From assembly GCA_027366525.1 (NCBI GenBank), contig DAHXKG010000006.1:105017-169016 (forward strand): a stretch of 64,000 bases of DNA. Reading direction: 5' to 3'. Of the stretch, positions 9,065 to 16,235 are shown in pieces. The notes beneath the pieces were generated by a model that searched no databases, had not been told where the DNA came from, and worked only from the letters and a program-made list of their open reading frames with translations. Within the stretch, counting starts at the first letter, position 1. Each line of letters begins with the position of its first letter. Made by a program: the position numbers and the translations under genes. This DNA is from a candidate division FCPU426 bacterium (GTDB taxonomy: Bacteria > Oederibacteriota > Muellerivitia > Muellerivitales > DAHXKG01).

Positions 9065-10270
9065 ATGAGAATATCAAAATTTATTTTTGGTTTAATAATA
9101 ATTGCTTTGTTTATAGCCTCAGGTTCATGCTTGCTAGCCCAAACACAGTCAAAGTATTATAAATTTTGGGATCAATCAAATGGATTACCAATTCAATTGC
9201 CGGAATTAAAAAGGGATGATCATGTATATCTTCCTTTAATTCCCATAATGACCAACTTGAAAAAATCAGTCAGTTGGAATTATAAAACGGGGGAAGTGAT
9301 TTTAGGGGCCAATAATTTGGTTCAAATGATTCTTTTACAACCAACGCTACTTCTTGGTACAGACTCTTTGAGTATCGATCCCATTTGTCAAATTAATGGA
9401 CAATTGGCGATTACTCCATTGTCGGCTCGATTACTTTTGGAATCGCTTTTAAGTCAAAATGTTTATTTAAACCTAAAATTGCAACAACTCATTATTGGTA
9501 ATCCACCAAGCGAGCTAAAACAAAATTCGTTATTGACTCCACCATTAGCGAGTCGAACTCGAATTATATTTTCCGCTCCAAAGTCAAATAAATTATATCA
9601 AGTAAAAACGATCATTATTGATCCAGGGCATGGAGGTATTGATAGTGGGGCGATTGGATACGATGGGCGATATTTTGAAAAGCAAGCTACATTGGCTATT
9701 GCGTTGAAGGTTGTTGCAATTTTAAGAAAGCATCCGGGGTTACAGGTGTTAATGACTCGAACGGGAGATTACTATGTTAGTTTGCAACAACGATGTCAAT
9801 TTGCAAATGAACATAATGGAGATGTTTTTGTAGCCATTCACTGTAATTCTGATTCTGATGGGATTGCATATGGAACGGAAACATATATTTATAGTTCGCA
9901 TGCATCAAGTGCCAGAGCATTACGAGAGGCCAATTATGAAAACCAAGGTAATGGTAGGTTTTTAAGCTATATCAAGGCCGACTTAAGAGAAGAGGCATAT
10001 CGTGGTCGGAGTTTTCTTTTGGCTGAAAAAATAGATTATCTAATCCATAAGCGCTTGAAGTTATATGTTCGAAGAATTCAGCAAGCCCCCTTTTATGTTT
10101 TGGCACATGTAAACATGCCATCCATTCTTATTGAAACAGCTTTTATTAGTAATCCACATGAAGAAAAGGAATTAGAGGATCCAGTATGGCAGGAAAGGAT
10201 GGCTGAAGCCATTGCAGATGGAATTTTAGAATACAGAAAAATCGTGGAGCAAACCGTTGAAAATAAATAA
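9065..10270 (+). CDS. N-acetylmuramoyl-L-alanine amidase (Amidase_3) with N-terminal stalk domain
   Basis: Zinc amidase cleaving the bond between MurNAc and the stem peptide, needed for daughter-cell separation. A signal peptide occupies roughly residues 1-26. Residues 40-150 resemble the copper-amine-oxidase-N-like substrate-binding/stalk domain often joined to envelope enzymes. The catalytic domain starts near 180: DPGHGG (H189), E205 in YFEKQA, H259 in AIHCNSD and catalytic E357 in ILIETAFISN, so all four expected residues are present. It lies 9 bases after the deacetylase and its 3' end overlaps pgeF. AmiC-like in function by inference. Confidence 0.9.
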   Translation: MRISKFIFGLIIIALFIASGSCLLAQTQSKYYKFWDQSNGLPIQLPELKRDDHVYLPLIPIMTNLKKSVSWNYKTGEVILGANNLVQMILLQPTLLLGTDSLSIDPICQINGQLAITPLSARLLLESLLSQNVYLNLKLQQLIIGNPPSELKQNSLLTPPLASRTRIIFSAPKSNKLYQVKTIIIDPGHGGIDSGAIGYDGRYFEKQATLAIALKVVAILRKHPGLQVLMTRTGDYYVSLQQRCQFANEHNGDVFVAIHCNSDSDGIAYGTETYIYSSHASSARALREANYENQGNGRFLSYIKADLREEAYRGRSFLLAEKIDYLIHKRLKLYVRRIQQAPFYVLAHVNMPSILIETAFISNPHEEKELEDPVWQERMAEAIADGILEYRKIVEQTVENK

Positions 10271-11108
10271 AATAAGTCCAGAAATTTTGAAATATGAAAA
10301 CCAAGGTTTAGGATATGTTTCATTTACGCGATTAGCCAAGGAATCAATCTTGGTGCATGCTGTTACGACCCGGGAGGGAGGGGTTAGTAATTATCCGTAT
10401 AAATCCTTAAATTTGAGTTTTGAAGTTGGCGATGATGCATTTCGAGTTGCCAAAAATCAAAATTTGGTTTTAAATTTGTTTAAAATTCAACCCAAGTATT
10501 TAATTCGCGTAAAACAGGTTCATGAAGCTAAAGTCCTAAAAGTCAATCGAGCTTTTTTGGATGAGCAAATAAGGAGTTATCCTGCCCTAGTGGAAGCGGA
10601 TGTTTTAGTTACTGCCATTCCATCAATTGCACTAATGGTTTTAGTCGCAGATTGTCTACCAGTTTTTGCATTTGATCCTGTTCATCGTGCAATTGGGTTG
10701 GCGCATGCAGGATGGCGAGGAACGGTTCAATATGCTTCGGTCAAGATGATTGCTGCAATGAGCGAAAGTTTTGGAACCAAAGAAGAAGATGTGCGTATTG
10801 GATTAGGACCTTGTATTGGACCATGTTGTTATGAAGTGGGGACGGAAGTTTATCAAAAATTTCAAGAAAAATTCACATGGACTTCAGAAGTTTTAAAAGC
10901 ATCAGGTCCATTAAAATGGAAACTGAATCTTTCGGAAGCCAATGCAAAACAATTAATGGAATTTGGAGTTTTAGAAAGAAATATTTTTCGATCGAACTTG
11001 TGTACGATTCAAAATCGCGATTGGTTTTTTTCGAATCGTGCCGAGGCCAGCGAAACTCATCAAACAGGCAGAATGGCAGCAATTATGATGTTGATGGATC
11101 AAGTCTAA
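10257..11108 (+). CDS. pgeF: PgeF / YfiH family (laccase-domain) protein
   Basis: Member of the LACC1/YfiH family; the E. coli homologue PgeF removes wrongly incorporated L-serine from UDP-MurNAc precursors, and others act on purine nucleosides. A TTG start lies seven bases after GTGGAG, inside the amidase 3' end. The metal/active-site triad is visible: H89 in VKQVHEAKV, C133 in LVADCLPV and H150 in LAHAGWRGT, with the GLGPCIGPCCYEVG segment after it. C-terminal DWFFSNRAE and TGRMAAIMM are typical. Its position after cell-wall genes suits the editing role. Confidence 0.9.
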   Translation: MKINKISPEILKYENQGLGYVSFTRLAKESILVHAVTTREGGVSNYPYKSLNLSFEVGDDAFRVAKNQNLVLNLFKIQPKYLIRVKQVHEAKVLKVNRAFLDEQIRSYPALVEADVLVTAIPSIALMVLVADCLPVFAFDPVHRAIGLAHAGWRGTVQYASVKMIAAMSESFGTKEEDVRIGLGPCIGPCCYEVGTEVYQKFQEKFTWTSEVLKASGPLKWKLNLSEANAKQLMEFGVLERNIFRSNLCTIQNRDWFFSNRAEASETHQTGRMAAIMMLMDQV

Positions 11109-11127
11109 ATAAGGTTTTTATTATCCA

Positions 11128-11457
11128 ATGCAAACTTCATCCCGTCCTAATTTCTTAACACTATTATGCTTTCTAAATATTATTGGTGCAATATTAACAT
11201 TGTTATATTTGTTTTCACCTCAGTCGAAGCAAATGGGAGCTTGGTTTCCAATGTTTTTATCAATGAGTGTGATAATAAACTTGGCGTTGATTGCTGGAAT
11301 TTGGATGATGAGAAAAATGGCAGTTCGACTTTATACCGGTTGGTTTTTGATTCAACAACTAATTTATTATTTTGTGAAATTATGGGCATGGAATGTTTTT
11401 TTGCTTCCGGCATTGATTTTAATTATGGGATGGTTGGCTTACAAAGAAATGAAATAA
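11128..11457 (+). CDS. Small hydrophobic membrane protein, unknown function
   Basis: A 109-aa protein with about three to four predicted membrane helices (near residues 10-28, 41-60, 66-84 and 88-104) and short polar ends. No catalytic motif is visible and I do not recognise the family. It sits 19 bases after pgeF and three bases before the next gene, so it belongs to the same transcription unit. A second frame over the same bases is also open for about 100 codons, but this frame has the consistent membrane pattern and the better spacing. Confidence 0.7.
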   Translation: MQTSSRPNFLTLLCFLNIIGAILTLLYLFSPQSKQMGAWFPMFLSMSVIINLALIAGIWMMRKMAVRLYTGWFLIQQLIYYFVKLWAWNVFLLPALILIMGWLAYKEMK

Positions 11458-11460
11458 TGT

Positions 11461-12405
11461 ATGACAAAGTATGATTTTTCAGGATGTATTGAAATCCCAG
11501 AACCCTTTTCCTTGGGCTTAACGTTGTTGAGTGGTCAGTGTTTTAGATGGGATGGGCCGGATCATACGGGATATTTTAATGGCGTTGTTGATCAAAAAGT
11601 TATTCGACTTAAACAAGTTGGTAATAGATTATTTTATGATGTAATTGGTAATAAAATGAATTCAACCAAGGTAGTCGAAGCTTGGCTGATGTCCTATTTT
11701 AGGTTTAATGATCCACTTGAGAAGTGGTATAGGGACTTTCAAGTTATTCCAATAATGAGGCAAGCTGCTTTAGCATTACATGGCATGCGGGTTCTACGAC
11801 AAGATCCGTGGGAATGTGCCATTTCTTTTATGTGTGCTCAAGGTTTGTCTGTAGAGATTATTCGAATTGTTATTCAAAATCTCTGTGAAAAACATGGCGA
11901 ATTAATTGCAGACACAAATAGTCAAACCTTTCCTTCAATTCAAAAAATTTCAGAACAGAACGCTGTTTTTTTTAGAAGATGTACCAATAATTATTTAAAT
12001 CGAGCAGATAGAATGATTCGCTTTGCCCGTTGTTTGTTAAACGATGTGTTTCAGTTGGATCACTTGCGCAATATTTCTAATGAACAAGCACGATTTTTTT
12101 TAACGCTTTTTGATGGCATTGGTCCCAAAATTGCCGATTGTATTCTTTTGTTTTCATTAGATCATTTAGCGGCTTTCCCGATTGATCGATGGGTTCTACG
12201 AGCATTAATTCAAATGAAATTGATCAAAAAATCATTGGTTTCGACCGAAGCAATTTCTACGGATAGATACTGGAAACTGGCTCAGTTGGCCCAGAATATT
12301 TTAGGGCCTCAATGTGGTGTTGCAAACTTATACCTTTTTTTTTATTTGAGGATCTTAGAAAATTCATCCTTAAGAAAAAAATTAGATCCATTTATAAATA
12401 AGTGA
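11461..12405 (+). CDS. OGG1-type 8-oxoguanine DNA glycosylase/lyase
   Basis: Base-excision repair enzyme for oxidised guanine, of the helix-hairpin-helix GPD superfamily. The N-terminal OGG_N domain contains FSLGLTLLSGQCFRW (about 16-30). The DPWECAISFMCAQ segment matches the core of the family. The HhH motif FDGIGPKIADC carries the expected catalytic lysine K223, and the catalytic aspartate is D242 in PIDRWVLRAL. At 314 aa it matches bacterial OGG1-like proteins rather than MutM. It directly follows the small membrane protein. Confidence 0.88.
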   Translation: MTKYDFSGCIEIPEPFSLGLTLLSGQCFRWDGPDHTGYFNGVVDQKVIRLKQVGNRLFYDVIGNKMNSTKVVEAWLMSYFRFNDPLEKWYRDFQVIPIMRQAALALHGMRVLRQDPWECAISFMCAQGLSVEIIRIVIQNLCEKHGELIADTNSQTFPSIQKISEQNAVFFRRCTNNYLNRADRMIRFARCLLNDVFQLDHLRNISNEQARFFLTLFDGIGPKIADCILLFSLDHLAAFPIDRWVLRALIQMKLIKKSLVSTEAISTDRYWKLAQLAQNILGPQCGVANLYLFFYLRILENSSLRKKLDPFINK

Positions 12406-12504
12406 CAATTTTTAGGCATCTAAAATTTTTTTCAAAAAATTTTTTTTTTTATTTTTATAATTTGATTACAATAATATTATTAAAGAAAATTAGGATGGAA
12501 TTGC

Positions 12505-13920
12505 ATGAAGCCCACAATTTTAATTGTTGATGATGAACCAGGAGTGCGCGAAGCCTTTCGATTAGCATTGCAAGATTTATATCAAATAACAATCACCGAG
12601 GATGTCAGATCAACATTTAGTGTTCTAAAATCAAAGACTTTTGATATTTGCTTATTAGATGTTATTTTGCCGGATGGATCAGGCATAGATCTTCTCCAGC
12701 AAATTAAAACGAAAAAAAATCAGCTAGAAGTGGTTATGATTACCGCCTTGCAAAGTATGGATGTAGCTTTAGAAGCAATGAAGCTGGGTGCCTATGACTA
12801 CATAACGAAGCCTTTTCAACTAGAAGATCTTTATCAAATTATTTGTCGTATTTTAAAGAAAAAAACTCTTGAAAGAGAAAATCAATATTTAAAAGATGAG
12901 GTGTATAAAAATCAAAGTACACTTCGGTTATCGTCAAATAATTCCAGTCCAATCCGTACATTTCCGGATATATCAAAACTTGCGTTGCTTGATACATCGA
13001 TTTTGATTTCAGGCGAAGTAGGTTCTCATAAAAAATGGATAGCTCAGAAAATTCATGAAATGTCGGGGCGAAAAGAATTTCCATTCATAACACTGGATTG
13101 TTGTGATTTAAATGACGGAGAAAATGATATTGAGATATTTGGAGAAGAGCAAACATTTGAAAATCTTGAATCGCATTTACAAATTGGGAAACTAGAGTTT
13201 GCCGATGGGGGAACACTATTTTTAAATCAAGTAGATCGATTATCGCTGGGATATCAAACCAAACTTTTTAGAGCACTCATGGAAAAGCAGATTTTTCGAA
13301 TCGGCAGTGAAATTCCAGTTCGATTTGATTTGAGAATCATTGCATCTACATCTGTTGATATCGGAAATTTGGTTGCACAGCATCGTTTTGCTAAAGAGTT
13401 TTACCGGTTAATTCGAGATACGGAATTAAAAGTTATCCCTCTACGCGAACGGAAGGAAGATATTCCCATTTTGATAAACGAATTTATACGGTTGGCCAAT
13501 GTTAAGTCGAAGATCCATGTCAAGTCAATTTCGGAAGAGGCCGTGAATATTTTAATGTGCTATGACTGGCCAGGGAATTGTGCCGAATTAGAAGCCGTGA
13601 TTGAGCTTATGGTGATTTCATCACAGTCGGAGTATTTATCAGTTGAGGACTTACCCTTGGATATTTTGATTCATCAAATCAACCATGCTCAAACGGAGGG
13701 GGAAGCGCGACTTTCACTGAAACGCATACGGAATCAATTTGAACGACAATATATTCGAAAAATTTTGGAACAAACTAAGGGCAATCAAACGCGTGCTGCC
13801 AAAATTCTTGGACTCCACCGAAACACGTTAATTTGGAAATTAAACATGTTGAATTTGGTAGATGACTATAAAAACATTGTTCAGATTCGAAGAAATTCCA
13901 AATATAATCTAGGTGATTGA
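12505..13920 (+). CDS. NtrC-like response regulator with degenerate AAA+ domain
   Basis: REC-AAA+-Fis architecture in 471 aa. The receiver (1-118) keeps D9/D10, phospho-acceptor D52, T80 and K102, so it should be phosphorylatable. The central domain aligns with sigma-54 activators but its motifs are altered. The Walker A equivalent is GEVGSHKK (170-177) instead of GESGTGKE. The GAFTGA loop that contacts sigma-54 is absent (about 211-228). Walker B ends FLNQ (239-242) instead of FLDE, and the sensor-II arginine is replaced (NCAEL, 358-362). The Fis-type helix-turn-helix at 404-450 is well kept. It probably binds DNA without ATP-driven sigma-54 activation. Its stop overlaps the GTG of the kinase gene. 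Confidence 0.88.
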   Translation: MKPTILIVDDEPGVREAFRLALQDLYQITITEDVRSTFSVLKSKTFDICLLDVILPDGSGIDLLQQIKTKKNQLEVVMITALQSMDVALEAMKLGAYDYITKPFQLEDLYQIICRILKKKTLERENQYLKDEVYKNQSTLRLSSNNSSPIRTFPDISKLALLDTSILISGEVGSHKKWIAQKIHEMSGRKEFPFITLDCCDLNDGENDIEIFGEEQTFENLESHLQIGKLEFADGGTLFLNQVDRLSLGYQTKLFRALMEKQIFRIGSEIPVRFDLRIIASTSVDIGNLVAQHRFAKEFYRLIRDTELKVIPLRERKEDIPILINEFIRLANVKSKIHVKSISEEAVNILMCYDWPGNCAELEAVIELMVISSQSEYLSVEDLPLDILIHQINHAQTEGEARLSLKRIRNQFERQYIRKILEQTKGNQTRAAKILGLHRNTLIWKLNMLNLVDDYKNIVQIRRNSKYNLGD

Positions 13921-15067
13921 TTTGTCTAAAAAGAAAACAAGCCATGTGCAAGTATACCCTAATACCATAATAAATCGTCATACACTCGATCTGATTTTGA
14001 AGTTCAGAAATATTTTTTCAAATAGCTGTACACCCAAAGAACAATCAGCTTTAGTGCGGCGATACTTTCCAAAATTTTTTCCACATCAAAAAATTTTTTT
14101 TTACGAACAGAATTTGAATCAATTATTGGAGAATCATAATATTCTTAAAAAATTTAAAATTGAAAAAAAGCTTCATTTATATTTAAATCAGCCAATTCCA
14201 ACTTCAGATTGTGTTTTTTTATTGCTTGGGTTTGATAATGAAATTCGATTTTGCATAGAGATTAAATTAATGCAGCTATGTAATCCGCAGGAAGTTATCT
14301 CTATGTTGGAATTTATCTCATCCCAAATTTTAGGGATATGGGAGATTGAAAAATGGAAAAAAAATTTTTGGGATGCTCAGTCCAGAGCATCAGTGGGCTA
14401 TTTAACCTCTATTATTCTTCATGAAATAAAAAACCCATTATTTACTTTAAAACTTTTGGGCCAAACTTTTAAAATCAAAAAAAATAATCCTAATTTTTTA
14501 GAATCCTTTGATCACCTGTTGAATCACACGACTACGTATATGGAAAATATTATTGTTCAATTTTCCAATTACGGGAAAAAAAATTATTTTTCAAAAGTGG
14601 ATTTTAATAAAATTCTACAACAAGTTTTAAATATGGTTCATCCATTATTTAAAAACAAAAACATTCAAGTGCAAGTTCGAACCCTCCCACTTCCCCTCAT
14701 TGAAGGAAATGCTATAATTCTGGAAAGTCTAATCATGAATGTGCTGATCAATGCAGTTGAGGCGGTGAATAGCAAAGGCGGCAAGATCAAAATTGAGACA
14801 TTGGTCTCAGCCAAAAATACTACATCATCTTGTAAATTGCCTGATAAAAGTCCGTCCATTATCTTTAGGGTTTCTAATAATGGAAAAACCATGATTCAAA
14901 ATTATAATGCACGTATGGGAAGCAATAACGATGATAGAATTTTAAATTTTGGGTTAGGTTTATCTATTTGTCAGAAAGCAGTTGAACTTCATCGGGGTAA
15001 AATGAAAATACAGTCAACGGCATCTACGACTACATTTTTTTCAAAGTTGCCTGTCAAAATAGATTAG
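13913..15067 (+). CDS. Cytoplasmic sensor histidine kinase
   Basis: Partner kinase for the preceding regulator, with which it overlaps by eight bases. Its GTG start is preceded by only a weak site. The N-terminal 150 residues show no membrane helix, so the sensor is cytoplasmic, possibly a GAF-like fold. The HisKA H-box is LHEIKNP with H170. N-box residues N276/N280 lie in MNVLINAVEAV and the G-box is GLGLSICQKAVELHRG (347 onward). The ATP-contacting D-box reads VSNNGKTM, with asparagine (N322) where DNGxG usually has aspartate, and the second glycine is missing. Activity may be reduced; the phospho-accepting histidine is intact. Confidence 0.85.
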   Translation: MIDLSKKKTSHVQVYPNTIINRHTLDLILKFRNIFSNSCTPKEQSALVRRYFPKFFPHQKIFFYEQNLNQLLENHNILKKFKIEKKLHLYLNQPIPTSDCVFLLLGFDNEIRFCIEIKLMQLCNPQEVISMLEFISSQILGIWEIEKWKKNFWDAQSRASVGYLTSIILHEIKNPLFTLKLLGQTFKIKKNNPNFLESFDHLLNHTTTYMENIIVQFSNYGKKNYFSKVDFNKILQQVLNMVHPLFKNKNIQVQVRTLPLPLIEGNAIILESLIMNVLINAVEAVNSKGGKIKIETLVSAKNTTSSCKLPDKSPSIIFRVSNNGKTMIQNYNARMGSNNDDRILNFGLGLSICQKAVELHRGKMKIQSTASTTTFFSKLPVKID

Positions 15068-15119
15068 GCAGAAAGCAGTAGTGTCCCAATTTTAGATTTG
15101 ATAGTTTTAGGAGGAAGCG

Positions 15120-15725
15120 ATGCGTGCAATTAATGCTTACCACCATAAGACGCATAAGATATTGATTGTCGAACCCAATGATAATTTTTCAAAAGAACTT
15201 ACTCTGATTTCAAATTCATACGGTCAGGTTACGGTAGTCCATGAGGCATCACTTATGTTTAAAGCGCTTGTTTCAAATTCATATGATTTGGCATTAATTA
15301 ATTCACTTATATATACTGAAAATGGGCCCGATCGTTTGAAAAATTTAAAAATGCTTCAGCCCCAAATGAAGCAAATAGAAATCTTAGTTTCCCCATCAGT
15401 ATCCCAGATTGTGTGTTCTATGAAAGCTGGTGTTTCAGATGTTATATGGTTCACCATGCATCATTCATTAATCAAAAAAACTATTTTTCAAAATCTTGGA
15501 TTGCAATCATCGGTATTTCCATCCTTACCATTAATTTCAAGTCTGGTTACACTCGCATCAAAAAGTGTTTTTGATGAGTCCAAATCATTAATTGATCAGA
15601 AAAAGGAGTTTCAAAGGTTGTTGGTAAATAGATTGGAAAAATTCATGAAAATAAAACGTAGCAAATTAGCAAGACTCATGGGTATAAGTACACGCACTCT
15701 TCAGCGGCTTATTATTAAAAATTGA
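15120..15725 (+). CDS. Pseudo-receiver protein with C-terminal HTH
   Basis: A 201-aa protein whose first 120 residues follow the receiver-domain pattern but lack the phosphorylation chemistry. The acidic pair is EP (18-19), the phospho-acceptor position is N61 in LALINSLIY, and the conserved lysine is lost (WF at about 110-111). The last 25 residues (RSKLARLMGISTRTLQRLIIKN) look like a Fis/NtrC-type helix-turn-helix. It follows the kinase gene by 52 bases with AGGAGG upstream. It is probably a phosphorylation-independent DNA-binding protein or a partner of the NtrC-like regulator; the function is inferred. Confidence 0.75.
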   Translation: MRAINAYHHKTHKILIVEPNDNFSKELTLISNSYGQVTVVHEASLMFKALVSNSYDLALINSLIYTENGPDRLKNLKMLQPQMKQIEILVSPSVSQIVCSMKAGVSDVIWFTMHHSLIKKTIFQNLGLQSSVFPSLPLISSLVTLASKSVFDESKSLIDQKKEFQRLLVNRLEKFMKIKRSKLARLMGISTRTLQRLIIKN

Positions 15726-15848
15726 TATCATCTGAATTTTAACGTTTAAAATAGATAAAAATACGAGTTTTGAACATAAAAATCCTTGCTAATATTAAGT
15801 TCGTCTTGTATAAGAAATGAGATGTATTTTAATCTTGGAGGTGGTCGG

Positions 15849-16124
15849 GTGACTAATAATGAATTGCTTGGGGTCTTATCTAGTGAAACTGGATTGAAAA
15901 AAAAAGAAGTAGATGCAGTTTTGCAATCACTGAGGAATACAGTTTATCAAACATTGAAAAAAGAGCTTAAAATTAAACTAAATGGTCTAGGTGTTTTTCA
16001 GCTTAAAGAAAGAAAAGCAAGGGTTGCTCGTAATCCCCGAACTGGAGAAATGGTTCAAGTCCCTGCTAAAAAGGTTATTAAGTTTAGGGTCTTGAAGGAT
16101 TTAAAAGAAGCGGTTTTGTCCTGA
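15849..16124 (+). CDS. HU/IHF-family DNA-binding protein
   Basis: Small nucleoid protein of 91 aa. A GTG start follows GGAGGTG by five bases; an upstream in-frame start would add 21 residues unlike the family. The C-terminal beta-arm signature is present in variant form, from LNGLGVFQLKERKARVARN to RTGEMVQVPAKKV, with the intercalating proline region replaced by variant residues. It is monocistronic, ending in a strong intrinsic terminator 18 bases after the stop. HU rather than IHF cannot be decided from sequence alone. Confidence 0.92.
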   Translation: MTNNELLGVLSSETGLKKKEVDAVLQSLRNTVYQTLKKELKIKLNGLGVFQLKERKARVARNPRTGEMVQVPAKKVIKFRVLKDLKEAVLS

Positions 16125-16141
16125 TCATGAATTTTGCTGAT

Positions 16142-16176
16142 GGCATCTAGATAAAAATCTAGATGCCTTTTTTTTT
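16142..16176 (+). terminator. Rho-independent terminator after the HU gene
   Basis: A perfect 11-bp stem GGCATCTAGAT / ATCTAGATGCC with a four-A loop is followed by nine consecutive T. It lies 18 bases after the HU stop codon and isolates this gene from the polysaccharide genes that follow. Confidence 0.95.
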
Positions 16177-16235
16177 ATATGTAAATTTGCGATACCCCGT
16201 TAGATTTAACTTTTTTAACAGATAGTGGTATTAGA

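Noticed and set aside
11166-11474. Second open frame of about 100 codons over the small membrane protein
   Set aside because: No good start, mixed composition and no consistent hydrophobic pattern; the 11128-11457 frame explains the bases better.
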